A DNA stretch of 64,000 bases from Mycobacterium scrofulaceum (lineage in GTDB: Bacteria; Actinomycetota; Actinomycetes; Mycobacteriales; Mycobacteriaceae), in NCBI RefSeq assembly GCF_002086735.1, contig NZ_MVIJ01000005.1, positions 62,001-126,000 on the forward strand. The letters run 5' to 3'. Made by a program: the position numbers and the translations under genes. Below the pieces are notes generated by a model. The model saw nothing but the letters and a program-made list of their open reading frames with translations, had not been told where the DNA came from and searched no databases. Shown in pieces: positions 21,592 through 30,531 of this stretch (positions within the stretch are counted from its first letter, which is position 1; the number at the start of each line of letters is the position of its first letter).

Positions 21592-22177
21592 GGTAGCGCT
21601 GCAGGTTCGGTGCGATGGTCTGCGCGACCTGCTCGGCGGGCAGCGACGCGAACGGCTCCAACTGCAGGATGTAGCGCGCCATCACCACGCCTACCAACTG
21701 CGACGCCACGAACTGGACGCGGATGAACCCGCTGCCGGGTGGATTGTCAACGCGCGGGCCAACTTCAACCGCGATGACGTCCTCGATGAACGTGCGGAAC
21801 AGGTCGACCTCCGAGCCGGCCAGAATGGACCGCAGGGTGGCGATGAACCCGGTGCCGAGGTCGGAATCCCACAGCGGCAACAACATCGACGGCAGCCGGT
21901 AGCCGACCTCCTCGATGGGCACGTCGCGCAGCGGGCCGATGATGTCCATCGGGTCGATCGGGACGTGGACGGCGGCGGCGAACAGTTTCTCCTTGGTGCC
22001 GAAGTAGTGATGCACCAAAGCCGAGTCCACGCCGGCGGCCGCCGCCACCGCGCGGATCGACGTGTTGGCGATGCCGTTGGTGGCGAACAGCTCCCGGGCG
22101 CTGGCCAGGATGCGGTTGCGGGTGTCGGAGCTGCCGGCGGGGCGCCCGCGCCGCCGCCCGGTGTTGGTCGACGCCAC
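21557..22177 (-). CDS. TetR-family repressor, Rv1685c homologue
   Basis: 206 aa from GTG 22177, chosen because GGAGGG sits 5 bases upstream. A basic N-terminus (GRRRGRPAG) precedes a TetR helix-turn-helix (RILASARELFATNGIANTSIRAVAAAAGVDSALVHHYF, split across helices 1-3). The C-terminal ligand domain ends FVASQLVGVVMARYI. Encoded downstream of the ABC-2 exporter genes on the same strand, it probably represses them through the twin palindromes at 23741-23772 (inference). Confidence 0.88.
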   Translation of the reverse strand: MASTNTGRRRGRPAGSSDTRNRILASARELFATNGIANTSIRAVAAAAGVDSALVHHYFGTKEKLFAAAVHVPIDPMDIIGPLRDVPIEEVGYRLPSMLLPLWDSDLGTGFIATLRSILAGSEVDLFRTFIEDVIAVEVGPRVDNPPGSGFIRVQFVASQLVGVVMARYILQLEPFASLPAEQVAQTIAPNLQRYLTGDLPDGLVP

Positions 22178-22261
22178 TAGGACCCTCCGTGGCGACCCGC
22201 CGCGCCCGGTCCCCCGCAAGCGGGAGGTGCCCCCATCGCCGCGCTTGCGATCGCCACTAGG
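22172..22261. repeat. 80-bp insertion-like segment bounded by a 10-bp direct repeat
   Basis: CGCCACTAGG occurs at 22172-22181 and 22252-22261, exactly 80 bases apart. The segment between contains a CCCGC-aa-GCGGG hairpin followed by GGTGCCCCC. The repeat covers the permease stop at one end and the TetR start region at the other. Confidence 0.4.
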
Positions 22262-23075
22262 GAGTCCGTCGCCGCAGCGTGGCGGCGGCCAGGCACAGCG
22301 ACGCGAGCGCGAACGCCAGCACGACGACGATGTCCCGCACCGCGACGTGGGTCAGCTGCGGGTGCGCGCCCACCTGCTGCAGGGCCTCCAGCGCGTAGCT
22401 GGCCGGCATCGCGTTGCTCACCCACTCCAGCCAGTGCGGCATCAGCGCCCGGGGCACGATGATGCCGGCCAACAGCAGCTGCGGCACCATCACCAGCGGG
22501 ATGAACTGCACGGCCTGGAACTCGGTGCGCGCGAAGGCGCTACACAGCAGGCCGAGGCCCACACCGAGGACGGCGTTGACGATCGCGATCACGAACACCC
22601 ACGCCGGGCTACCCGCGGTGTCGAAGCCGAGCAACCAAAACGACACGACGCACGCCAGGATGGCCTGTGCCGCGGCGGCCGTCGAGAAGGCGGTGCCGTA
22701 GGCGATCAGCAGGTCGAACCGGCGCAGGGGAGTGGTCAGGATGCGCTCCAGCGTGCCGGATGCGCGCTCCCGCTGCATCGTGATCGCCGTGATGATGAAC
22801 ATCACGAACAACGGGAAGAGACCCAGCAGGATCAGGCAGGCGTTGTTGAACGGCGCCGGCGTGCCCGGCCGGTGCGGCGCGTTCTGAAACATGAAGTACA
22901 TCAACGTGATCACCAGGACCGGGACGAACAAGATCATCGCGACGCTGCGGTGGTCGGCCGCGAGCTGGCGCAGGATCCGCGTCGTGGTGGCGGCGTATCC
23001 CTTGAGCCCTAGCCGGCCTGGCGCATGGTGTTGCGCTTGATGATGGACAGAAACGCGTCCTCGAGTGACGTGCAT
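22257..23075 (-). CDS. ABC-2 type exporter permease, Rv1686c homologue
   Basis: 272 aa from ATG 23075, the only ATG/GTG/TTG start in frame before the first membrane helix, overlapping the ATPase gene by 67 bases; the true start could lie nearer 23010. Six hydrophobic segments (SVAMILFVPVLVITLMYFMF, LILLGLFPLFVMFIITAI, AQAILACVVSFWLLGF, VFVIAIVNAVLGVGLGLL, LVMVPQLLLAGIIVP, IVVVLAFALASLCLA) and the ERASGTLERILTTP loop define the ABC-2 (drug/lipid exporter) family. Confidence 0.86.
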   Translation of the reverse strand: MHVTRGRVSVHHQAQHHAPGRLGLKGYAATTTRILRQLAADHRSVAMILFVPVLVITLMYFMFQNAPHRPGTPAPFNNACLILLGLFPLFVMFIITAITMQRERASGTLERILTTPLRRFDLLIAYGTAFSTAAAAQAILACVVSFWLLGFDTAGSPAWVFVIAIVNAVLGVGLGLLCSAFARTEFQAVQFIPLVMVPQLLLAGIIVPRALMPHWLEWVSNAMPASYALEALQQVGAHPQLTHVAVRDIVVVLAFALASLCLAAATLRRRTP

Positions 23076-23764
23076 CCGGTGTCCTCTCGTAGTCGGGCCG
23101 GGGTGGTATGCGCGAGCAGGTGACCGTCGCGCATCAGCATCAGGTCGGCGCAGTGATCGGCCTCGTCCATGACGTGGCTGGACACCAGCAGCGTGGTTCC
23201 GGCGCGGGCGAGGTCGGTGAACTGCTCCCACAGGTCCGCGCGCAACACGGGGTCCAGGCCGACCGTCGGCTCGTCGAGCACCAGCAGGTCGGGGCGGCAG
23301 ACCAGCGCGCACGCGAGCGACACCCGGGTACGCTGCCCGCCGGAAAGGTTGCCGCAGAAGGCGGTCCGGTGATCGGCCAGCCCGACCCGCTCGATCGCGG
23401 CGTCGGCGGCCTGGCGGCCGAAACCGTACAGCGACGCGAAGTACCGAACGTTGTCGACGACGCGCAGGTCGTTGTAGATGGTCGGGTCCTGCGGCAGGTA
23501 CCCGACCCGGCGGTGCAGCGACGCCGACCCGGCCGGATGGCCGAGCACGCTCACGGTGCCGGAGGTCACGAGCTGAGTCCCGACGATGCACCGCATCAGC
23601 GTCGTCTTGCCGCAACCGGACGGGCCGAGCAGGCCGGTGATGCTGCCCCGCCCGATCTGCACCGAGAAGTCGTGCAGGGCGGGGCGTTTACCGCGGATGA
23701 CACGCAGGTGATCGATCCGGACGGCAGGCGCTGCGATTAATTCATCACACGATGAAGTCATCAT
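23009..23764 (-). CDS. ABC exporter ATPase (DrrA-like), Rv1687c homologue
   Basis: 251 aa from ATG 23764 (a second ATG follows at 23761). Walker A GPSGCGKTT, signature LSGGQRTRV, Walker B LLVLDEPTVGLD and switch histidine SSHVMDEADH are all intact. It pairs with the overlapping ABC-2 permease and is followed by the TetR gene. The start codon lies inside the second of two operator-like palindromes and no Shine-Dalgarno is visible, which fits a leaderless transcript. Confidence 0.9.
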   Translation of the reverse strand: MMTSSCDELIAAPAVRIDHLRVIRGKRPALHDFSVQIGRGSITGLLGPSGCGKTTLMRCIVGTQLVTSGTVSVLGHPAGSASLHRRVGYLPQDPTIYNDLRVVDNVRYFASLYGFGRQAADAAIERVGLADHRTAFCGNLSGGQRTRVSLACALVCRPDLLVLDEPTVGLDPVLRADLWEQFTDLARAGTTLLVSSHVMDEADHCADLMLMRDGHLLAHTTPARLREDTGCTSLEDAFLSIIKRNTMRQAG

Positions 23765-23772
23765 GTGATGAA
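23741..23772. promoter_or_regulatory. Two abutting 16-bp operator palindromes over the ABC exporter start
   Basis: Site 1 (23741-23756) is TTCATCacacGATGAA, a perfect 6+4+6 palindrome. Site 2 (23757-23772) is GTCATCatgtGATGAA, matching 15 of the same 16 symmetric positions apart from the first base. Site 2 covers both candidate start codons of the ATPase gene and site 1 lies in its first codons. The TetR repressor of the same operon is the likely ligand. Confidence 0.7.
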
Positions 23773-23805
23773 TATCGTCCCCCCGGGTGGGCGCTGTCAA
23801 GGGGT

Positions 23806-25083
23806 CTACGGGGAGCGTTCGTCCGGTCCGGGGCGGCGCAACGGCAGGTGTCCGTGCACACCCTCGGCGTAGGCGGTCTCGGCGTGCTGCGTGAGGTCGA
23901 CGCCGGTGGTCTCGTCCTCCGCGCTGAGCCGGAAGCCCATCACCCGGTCGATCACCTTCGCGAGCACGAACGACACCGTGAACGCGTACACGGCGACGAC
24001 GACGATCGCGATCGACTGCTTGCCCAGCTGGCCCAGGCCGCCCCCATAGAAAAGGCCCCGCGGACCCGACGTCATGACCGCCGTGGCGAGCAGCCCGATG
24101 AGCGACACCCCGACGACGCCGCCGACGAAGTGCACGCCGACCACGTCGAGCGAATCGTCGTAGTTGAGCCGAAACTTGGCGCTGATCGCGAACGAACACA
24201 CGACGCCGGCCGCCAGTCCGACGACGGCCGCGCCGAGGGTGTTGACGGTCCCGCACGACGGCGTGATGGCGACCAGCCCGGCCACCACGCCCGACGCCGC
24301 GCCGAACGTCGTGGGCCTGCCGTCACGGATCTGTTCGACCGTAAGCCAGCCGAGCATGCCGAGGCAGCCGGCGACGAGCGTGTTGAGGAAGATCGCCGCG
24401 GCGGTCCCGTTGGCGGCCAGGGCCGAACCGGCGTTGAACCCGAACCAGCCGAACCAGAGCAGGCCGACACCCAGCAAGACCAGCGGCAGGTTGTGCGGCC
24501 GCATGGCGTCCTTCTTGAAGCCGATGCGGGGGCCGAGCACCAGCGCCAGGGCCAGCGCGGAGGAGCCGGAGACGATCTCGACGACGAGGCCGCCGGCGTA
24601 GTCGAGCACGCCCAATTTGGCCAGCCAACCGGCGGGCCCCCATACCCAGTGGGCGACAACCGAATACACGACGATCGTCCACACCGGGACGAACACCATC
24701 CAGGCGGCGAACTTGGCGCGGTCGGCGATGGCGCCGCTGACCAGCGCCGCGGTGATGATCGCGAACGTGACCTGGAACGTCGCGTACAGCAGTTCGGGGA
24801 CCGCGCCGTGGGCGGTGTCCGGGGTGATGCCCAGCATCCCGACATGCCTGAGGTTGCCCAGGAACCCGCCGGCCCCATCCTCGGAGAACGCGATCGTGTA
24901 GCCGACCAGCAGCCACGCGACCGTGACCAGCGGGATGGAGATGAAGCTCATCATGATCATGTTGAGCACCCCGGTGGTGCGGACCATCCCGCCGTAGAAG
25001 ATCGCCAGGCCCGGGGTCATCAGCAGCACCAACGCGGTGCTGGCCAACAGCCACGCGGTGGCGGCGGGGTCGATCGGATGCAT
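23806..25083 (-). CDS. amtB: AmtB/Amt-type ammonium transporter
   Basis: 425 aa from ATG 25083 (AAAGGAG 9 bases upstream). Eleven-helix Amt fold with the pore twin histidines in AHWVWGP and GVHFVGG and the Amt signature DYAGGLVVEIVSGSSALALAL. There is no cleavable signal, and the cytoplasmic tail is ~50 residues. No glnK/glnB lies beside it, unlike many actinobacterial amt operons. It sits between the exporter operon and the DNA glycosylase, a place where I do not recall an amt gene in M. tuberculosis, so it may be an additional copy. Confidence 0.93.
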   Translation of the reverse strand: MHPIDPAATAWLLASTALVLLMTPGLAIFYGGMVRTTGVLNMIMMSFISIPLVTVAWLLVGYTIAFSEDGAGGFLGNLRHVGMLGITPDTAHGAVPELLYATFQVTFAIITAALVSGAIADRAKFAAWMVFVPVWTIVVYSVVAHWVWGPAGWLAKLGVLDYAGGLVVEIVSGSSALALALVLGPRIGFKKDAMRPHNLPLVLLGVGLLWFGWFGFNAGSALAANGTAAAIFLNTLVAGCLGMLGWLTVEQIRDGRPTTFGAASGVVAGLVAITPSCGTVNTLGAAVVGLAAGVVCSFAISAKFRLNYDDSLDVVGVHFVGGVVGVSLIGLLATAVMTSGPRGLFYGGGLGQLGKQSIAIVVVAVYAFTVSFVLAKVIDRVMGFRLSAEDETTGVDLTQHAETAYAEGVHGHLPLRRPGPDERSP

Positions 25084-25152
25084 GACGTGCTCCTTTGCTG
25101 CTGCCAAGACACCGGGATACTGCCATGAAAGTGCTGCCGGTACGTTCGGTGG

Positions 25153-25764
25153 GTGGCCGCAAGCCAGCTGCTCGTCGACCCCGTCGCGGCGGCGCATCGG
25201 CTACTCGGCGCCACCCTCACCGGGCGCGGCGTGCGCGCCGTCGTCGTCGAGGTCGAGGCGTACGGCGGCGTTCCCGACGGTCCCTGGCCGGACGCGGCGG
25301 CCCACTCCTACCGCGGCATCAGCGGCCGCAACGCGGTGATGTTCGGGCCGCCCGGCCGGCTCTACACCTACCGCAGCCACGGGATCCATGTCTGCGCCAA
25401 CGTCTCGTGCGGGCCGGACGGGACCGCCGCGGCCGTCTTGCTGCGGGCCGCCACCCTCGAGGACGGCACCGACGCGGCGCGCGCCCGGCGCGGCGAGCTG
25501 GTTCGCGCCGCCGCGCTGGCGCGCGGCCCGGGCAACCTGTGTTCGGCCCTGGGAATAACGATGGACGACAACGGAATTGACCTCTTCGACCCGGCCAGCC
25601 CGGTGACCCTGGAACTCAGCGAGCCCCTGACCGCCGTGTCCGGTCCCCGCGTCGGGGTCAGCCAGGCCGCCGACCGGCCGTGGCGGCTCTGGCTTGCCGG
25701 CCGCCCGGAAGTGTCGGCCTACCGGCGCAGCCCGCGCGCGCCCGCCCCCGGGGCCAGCGACTAG
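25153..25764 (+). CDS. mpg: 3-methyladenine DNA glycosylase, AAG/Mpg family, Rv1688 homologue
   Basis: 203 aa from GTG 25153, the M. tuberculosis Mpg length. The AAG fold shows VVEVEAYGG (catalytic Glu region), [39 protein letters not shown] and [13 protein letters not shown]. The enzyme excises alkylated purines in base-excision repair. Divergent from amtB with a 69-base shared upstream region. Confidence 0.93.
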   Translation: MAASQLLVDPVAAAHRLLGATLTGRGVRAVVVEVEAYGGVPDGPWPDAAAHSYRGISGRNAVMFGPPGRLYTYRSHGIHVCANVSCGPDGTAAAVLLRAATLEDGTDAARARRGELVRAAALARGPGNLCSALGITMDDNGIDLFDPASPVTLELSEPLTAVSGPRVGVSQAADRPWRLWLAGRPEVSAYRRSPRAPAPGASD

Positions 25765-25775
25765 CGAGCGGCGAC

Positions 25776-26654
25776 CTACACCCGCGCGGGGGCGACCGCG
25801 CGAAACGCGGGGTCCACCCGGCGCGCCAGCAGGATGAAACTCACCGCCAGCAGCGGCGCGACGGCGCTGTAGATGGCTGCCGGCGTGGCCATTTCGACGC
25901 TGTTGAGCAGCTGGGGGCTCAACGCGACGCCCATCGCCACCACGGCGTTGTGCATCCCGACCTCCAGGCTGACCGCGACGGCCTGTGGCGGGGCCAGCCG
26001 CATCAGGCGCGGCGCCAGATAACCGACGGTCAGGCTCACCGCGCAGAACGCGACCACGGCTCCGCTGAGCACGCCGAGGTTGTGCCACAGCGTCTTTCGT
26101 CCCCCAACGACGGCCGCGGCCACGGCGAGCACCAGCAACGTGATCGCGGCGATCCGGACCGGCTTCTGCAGCCGGCGGGCCAGCTCGGGAAAGCGGTGGC
26201 GGATGGCCACCCCGATCGCGATCGGAACGAGGATGAGGCCGATCACCGCGAGGAACTTGTCCGGCTGCAGCGGGAGGAACCGCCCCTCGCCGAGGAACCA
26301 GGTCATCGCCACCGCCAGGATCGCGGGGATGGCGACGATCGACAGCACGGCGTTGATCGCGGTCAGCGTGAGGTTGAGCGCCAGGTCGCCGTTGAACAGG
26401 TGGCTGAGCAGGTTCGACATCGTGCCGCCGGGGGTCGCCGCCATCAGCATCAGCCCGACCGCCAGGTGGGGCTCGAGGTGGAAGGTCTCCGCGATCACCA
26501 GGCACAGCGCCGGCAGCAGCAACGCCTGGCAGGCGAGCGCGACGACCAGCGGTTTGCGCAGCGTGGCGGCCCGCTTGAAGTCGTCGACGGTGAGCGTCAG
26601 CCCGAGGGCGAGCATGATGACCACGACGACCAGCGGCCAGTATCGGTTGTCCAT
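25776..26654 (-). CDS. Bile acid:sodium symporter (BASS) family transporter
   Basis: 292 aa, about nine to ten membrane helices. The BASS hallmarks ATPGGTMSNLLSHLFNGD and EVGMHNAVVAMGVAL (crossover helices that bind Na+ and substrate) are intact. Members carry bile acids, pantoate or organic anions; the substrate here is unknown. Converges on mpg with an 11-base gap and diverges from tyrS. Confidence 0.88.
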   Translation of the reverse strand: MDNRYWPLVVVVIMLALGLTLTVDDFKRAATLRKPLVVALACQALLLPALCLVIAETFHLEPHLAVGLMLMAATPGGTMSNLLSHLFNGDLALNLTLTAINAVLSIVAIPAILAVAMTWFLGEGRFLPLQPDKFLAVIGLILVPIAIGVAIRHRFPELARRLQKPVRIAAITLLVLAVAAAVVGGRKTLWHNLGVLSGAVVAFCAVSLTVGYLAPRLMRLAPPQAVAVSLEVGMHNAVVAMGVALSPQLLNSVEMATPAAIYSAVAPLLAVSFILLARRVDPAFRAVAPARV

Positions 26655-26782
26655 GACGCTCCGCGTGGTAGGTGCGGGTACGGGGGAAGGCGAGGGCGCG
26701 ACGATGCGCCGCGCCGTTAGCTTGCCTTATCCGGCGGCGCAGGAGCGAATCGCCGCCGCCCGAGCGACTAAAGTCGGCGGCG

Positions 26783-28054
26783 ATGTCTTCCGGAATCCTT
26801 GACGAGCTGGGCTGGCGCGGGCTGATCGCGCAGTCCACCGACCTCGGCGCGCTCGCCGCCGAGGCGCAGCGCGGGCCGGTGACCGTGTACGCCGGCTTCG
26901 ACCCCACGGCGGCCAGCCTGCACGCCGGCCACCTGGTGCCGCTGCTGGCGCTGCGTCGGTTCCAGCGCGCCGGCCACCGCCCGATCGTGCTCGCCGGCGG
27001 CGCCACCGGCATGATCGGGGACCCGCGCGACGTCGGCGAGCGCACCCTGAACGAGGCGGACACCGTCGCCGAATGGACGGAGCGAATCCGCGGCCAGCTG
27101 GAGCGCTTCGTCGACTTCGACGAGTCGCCGACCGGCGCGGTCGTCGTCAACAACCTCGACTGGACGGCGCCGTTGTCGGCCATCGAGTTCCTGCGCGACC
27201 TCGGCAAGCACTTCTCCGTCAACGTGATGCTGGACCGCGACACCGTCCGGCGGCGGCTGGAGGGCGAGGGCATCTCCTACACGGAGTTCAGCTACATGCT
27301 GCTGCAGGCCAACGACTACGTCGAGCTGCACCGCCGGTACGGCTGCGCGCTGCAAATCGGCGGCTCCGACCAGTGGGGCAACATCATCGCCGGCGTGCGC
27401 CTGGTCCGCCAGAAGCTGGGTGCGACGGTGCACGCGCTCACCGTTCCGCTGGTGACCGCGGCCGACGGCACCAAGTTCGGCAAGTCCACCGGCGGCGGCA
27501 GCCTATGGCTGGACCCGGCGATGACCACCCCGTACGCCTGGTACCAGTACTTCTTCAACACCGCCGACGCCGACGTGATCCGGTACCTGCGCTGGTTCAC
27601 CTTCCTGTCGGCCGACGAGCTCGGCGAGCTGGAACAGGCCACCCGAGAGCGCCCGCAGCAGCGGGCCGCCCAGCGGCGGCTGGCCCGCGAACTGACCGTC
27701 CTGGTGCACGGAGAGGCGGCCACCGAGGCGGTCGAGCACGCCAGCCGGGCGCTGTTCGGGCAGGGCGAACTGGACCGCCTGGACGAGGCCACGCTGGCGG
27801 CGGCGCTGCGCGAGGCGTCGGTCGCCGAGCTGAAACCCGGTGGCGCGGACGGGATCGTCGACCTGCTGGTGTCCAGCGGCCTGTCCGAGAGCCGCAAGGC
27901 GGCGCGCCGCACCATCGGCGAGGGCGGGGTCTCGGTCAACAACGTCCGGATCGACAGCGAGGAATGGGCGCCGCAGCCCTCGGACTTCCTGCACGGCCGG
28001 TGGCTGGTGCTGCGCCGTGGCAAGCGCACCATCGCCGGGATCGAAAAGGTCTAG
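26783..28054 (+). CDS. tyrS: Tyrosyl-tRNA synthetase
   Basis: 423 aa from ATG 26783 ([17 protein letters not shown]). Class I signatures: the HIGH box as HAGHL (~residue 48), tyrosine pocket YMLLQANDY and IGGSDQWGN, and the KMSKS loop as KFGKS (~232). An S4 RNA-binding domain is at the C-terminus ([23 protein letters not shown]). The M. tuberculosis counterpart is Rv1689. Confidence 0.97.
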   Translation: MSSGILDELGWRGLIAQSTDLGALAAEAQRGPVTVYAGFDPTAASLHAGHLVPLLALRRFQRAGHRPIVLAGGATGMIGDPRDVGERTLNEADTVAEWTERIRGQLERFVDFDESPTGAVVVNNLDWTAPLSAIEFLRDLGKHFSVNVMLDRDTVRRRLEGEGISYTEFSYMLLQANDYVELHRRYGCALQIGGSDQWGNIIAGVRLVRQKLGATVHALTVPLVTAADGTKFGKSTGGGSLWLDPAMTTPYAWYQYFFNTADADVIRYLRWFTFLSADELGELEQATRERPQQRAAQRRLARELTVLVHGEAATEAVEHASRALFGQGELDRLDEATLAAALREASVAELKPGGADGIVDLLVSSGLSESRKAARRTIGEGGVSVNNVRIDSEEWAPQPSDFLHGRWLVLRRGKRTIAGIEKV

Positions 28055-28139
28055 CGATCGCACCCGCAAAACGCGTTGGTGCGCAAATCTTTACCGCACC
28101 GTGCCGCGCCTGTGATCCCCATTGGCCAGGGTGGTCACG

Positions 28140-28505
28140 GTGATATCCCTGAGGCGTGCGGAATGGGCCCTGCTGCGTGTCCTGGGGGTGAGCGCCTGTC
28201 TGGCGGGGTTGGCCGCCCCGCTGGCCGCGCCCGTCCGCGCCGACATGCGGGGGAACGCCTTCCTGATGGCGCTCACCAACGCCGGCGTCAGCTATCCGCA
28301 TCCGGCCGGCGCCCTGGCGCTGGGCCAGTCGGTGTGCCCGATGCTCGTCGAACCGGGCCAGTCCTTCGATTCGGTCGCCGCCGAAATGGAACAGCGCAGC
28401 GGCCTGGGCTACGAGTCGGCCGGCCTGTTCACCATCGTCGCCGTCGCGAACTTCTGCCCGGCGGTGATAGCGCCGCTGCTGCAGAACCGGCTCACGGCGT
28501 ACTAG
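28140..28505 (+). CDS. lprJ: DUF732-type exported protein, LprJ-like (Rv1690 position)
   Basis: 121 aa from GTG 28140; a TTG at 28122 and a GTG at 28131 in frame are alternatives. The N-terminus has a basic then hydrophobic segment with a lipobox-like VSAC (cysteine ~residue 20). The mature part has the DUF732 pattern: FLMALTNAGVSYPHPAGALALGQSVC and IVAVANFCPAVIAPL, with two cysteines. Surface-exposed mycobacterial protein of unknown role. Confidence 0.75.
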   Translation: MISLRRAEWALLRVLGVSACLAGLAAPLAAPVRADMRGNAFLMALTNAGVSYPHPAGALALGQSVCPMLVEPGQSFDSVAAEMEQRSGLGYESAGLFTIVAVANFCPAVIAPLLQNRLTAY

Positions 28506-28533
28506 CGCTCGGGGTCCCCGTATCCTCGGCTGC

Positions 28534-29322
28534 GTGGTCGACGACAGGCAGCGGCAGCGGGGCGAACGGCGCCCGCGCCCATCCGGCAGCTGGTCGGGCC
28601 CCGGCCGCGCGCGGCCGGCCCAGCCGCAGAAGCCCGTCGACGACGGCCGCCGCACGCCGCAGCCCGGTCCGCCGATACCGCCGGGCGTCGAGGCCCGCCA
28701 GCTGGCGCCCGAGATCCGGGGCGAGCTGAGCACGCTGGACCGCGCCACCGCCGACGCGGTGGCCCGCCACCTGGTCGCCGCCGGCGAGCTGCTCGACGAG
28801 GACCCTGAGGCGGCGCTGAGCCACGCCCGCGCGGCGCGCGCCCGGTCCAGCAGGATCGCCGCGATCCGTGAGGCGGTCGGCATCGCCGCCTACCACTGCG
28901 GCGACTGGACCCAAGCGCTGGCGGAGTTGCGCGCCGCCCGCAGGATGGGCAGCAAGTCCAACCTGCTCGCGCTGATCGCGGATTGCGAACGTGGACTGGG
29001 CCGCCCGGAGCGGGCGATCGAGCTGGCGCGCGGGCCGGAGGCGGCCCAGCTCACCGGTGACGACGCCGACGAGCTGCGCATCGTCGCGGCCGGCGCGCGC
29101 GCGGACCTGGGACAGCTCGAGCAGGCGCTGACGGTGCTGTCCACGCCGCAGCTGGATCCGGGCCGCCAGGGTTCGACGGCGGCCCGGTTGTACTACGCCT
29201 ACGCCGACACCCTGTTGGCGCTGGGCCGCAACGACGAAGCGCTGCAATGGTTTTTGCGCTCGGCGGCCGCCGACGTCGAAGGCGTCACCGACGCCGAGGA
29301 CCGGGTCAGCGAGCTCGGCTGA
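28534..29322 (+). CDS. TPR-like repeat protein, Rv1691 homologue
   Basis: 262 aa from GTG 28534. The first ~55 residues are disordered and Arg/Pro/Gly-rich. The rest consists of helical repeats of tetratricopeptide type (AVARHLVAAGELLDEDPEAALSHARAA, IREAVGIAAYHCGDWTQALAEL, ARLYYAYADTLLALGRNDEALQWF). Probably a scaffold protein. One base separates its stop from the phosphatase start. Confidence 0.85.
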   Translation: MVDDRQRQRGERRPRPSGSWSGPGRARPAQPQKPVDDGRRTPQPGPPIPPGVEARQLAPEIRGELSTLDRATADAVARHLVAAGELLDEDPEAALSHARAARARSSRIAAIREAVGIAAYHCGDWTQALAELRAARRMGSKSNLLALIADCERGLGRPERAIELARGPEAAQLTGDDADELRIVAAGARADLGQLEQALTVLSTPQLDPGRQGSTAARLYYAYADTLLALGRNDEALQWFLRSAAADVEGVTDAEDRVSELG

Positions 29323-29323
29323 G

Positions 29324-30325
29324 ATGACCAGCATTGCGCGCCAATATGATTGCCTGCTGCTCGACCTCGACGGGACGTTGTTCCGCGGGCGGCGGCCCAC
29401 CGAGGGTGCCGTGCAGGCGCTGGCCGAGGTGCGCAGCCGGGCGTTCTTCGTCACCAACAACGCGTCGCGCAGCGCCGCCGAGGTGGCGGCGCACCTGAAC
29501 GAACTCGGCTTCGCCGCCACCGCCGACGACGTCGCCACCAGCGCCCAGAGCGCGGCCCGCCTACTGGCCGGACAGCTGCCGGCGGGGTCGCCGGTGCTGA
29601 TCGTCGGCACCGACGCCCTGGCCGACGAGGTCGCCGCCGTCGGGCTGCGCCCGGTGCGGCGGTACGACGACGACCCGGTCGCCGTCGTCCAGGGCCTGTC
29701 CATGACCATCGGCTGGCCGGACCTCGCCGAGGCCGCGCTGGCCATCCGGTCCGGCGCGCTGTGGGTGGCGGCCAACGTCGACCCGACGCTGCCGACCGAG
29801 CGGGGCCTGCTGCCGGGCAACGGGTCGATGGTCGCGGCGCTGCGCGCGGCCACCAGCGCCGAGCCCCAGGTCGCGGGCAAACCGGCGCCCGCGCTGCTCA
29901 CGGACGCGGCGGCCCGGGGCGACTTCCGCGCGCCGCTGGTGGTCGGCGACCGGCTGGACACCGACATCGAGGGGGCCAACGCGGCCCAGCTGCCCAGCCT
30001 GATGGTGCTCACCGGGGTCAGCTCCGCGCGGGACGCGGTGTACGCCGACCCGGCGCACCGGCCCACCTACATCGGCCACGACCTGCGCGCGCTGCACGCC
30101 GACGGCGAGCGCCTCGCGGTCGGGCCCCAGCCGGGCTGGCGCGTCGAGGTCGGGGAGCGGGCCGTGACCGTCAGCGCCGACGGGCCCGACGACGGTGATG
30201 GCCTCGCGGTCGTGCGGGCGGTCGCTGGCGCGGTGTGGAACGCCGGTTCGGACGGGGAACCGATCGGCATCGAGGCCGGCGACGCGCGCGCCCGCGAGGC
30301 GCTGCAGCGCTGGTCTCTGGGCTAG
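29324..30325 (+). CDS. HAD-IIA family phosphatase, Rv1692-like glycerol-3-phosphate phosphatase
   Basis: 333 aa. HAD motif 1 is LLLDLDGTLF, motif 2 FVTNNAS, and motifs 3/4 KPAPALL and VVGDRLDTDIEGANAA. Rv1692 is reported to dephosphorylate glycerol 3-phosphate in phospholipid-derived polar-head recycling; the same role is inferred. The C-terminal ~70 residues extend beyond the HAD fold. Between the TPR-like gene and a small Rv1693-like gene, same strand. Confidence 0.9.
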   Translation: MTSIARQYDCLLLDLDGTLFRGRRPTEGAVQALAEVRSRAFFVTNNASRSAAEVAAHLNELGFAATADDVATSAQSAARLLAGQLPAGSPVLIVGTDALADEVAAVGLRPVRRYDDDPVAVVQGLSMTIGWPDLAEAALAIRSGALWVAANVDPTLPTERGLLPGNGSMVAALRAATSAEPQVAGKPAPALLTDAAARGDFRAPLVVGDRLDTDIEGANAAQLPSLMVLTGVSSARDAVYADPAHRPTYIGHDLRALHADGERLAVGPQPGWRVEVGERAVTVSADGPDDGDGLAVVRAVAGAVWNAGSDGEPIGIEAGDARAREALQRWSLG

Positions 30326-30337
30326 CGTAGGAGCGCA

Positions 30338-30523
30338 ATGACTATCGATCCAGAACAGATTCGCGGCGAAATCGACGCGCTGCTCGCCCGGCTGCCCGAG
30401 CCCGGGACCCCGGAAAGCCCCGACAACCAGCCCTCGCTCGCCGAGCTCGAAGAGATCGCGCGCCGCCTTTCCGAGGCGCACGACGTGCTGCTGGCCGCGC
30501 TGGAGTCGGCGGAGAAGGGCTGA
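30338..30523 (+). CDS. Small conserved hypothetical protein, Rv1693 homologue
   Basis: 61 aa, acidic and helical (EIDALLARLPEPG, LEEIARRLSEAHDVLLAALESAEKG). Starts 12 bases after the phosphatase gene and stops 8 bases before tlyA, so it belongs to the operon. Function unknown. Confidence 0.8.
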   Translation: MTIDPEQIRGEIDALLARLPEPGTPESPDNQPSLAELEEIARRLSEAHDVLLAALESAEKG

Positions 30524-30531
30524 GTGCCCGC

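Noticed and set aside
25084..25152. GlnR box controlling amtB
   Set aside because: No GTNAC-N6-GAAAC-like pair could be found in the 69-base interval.
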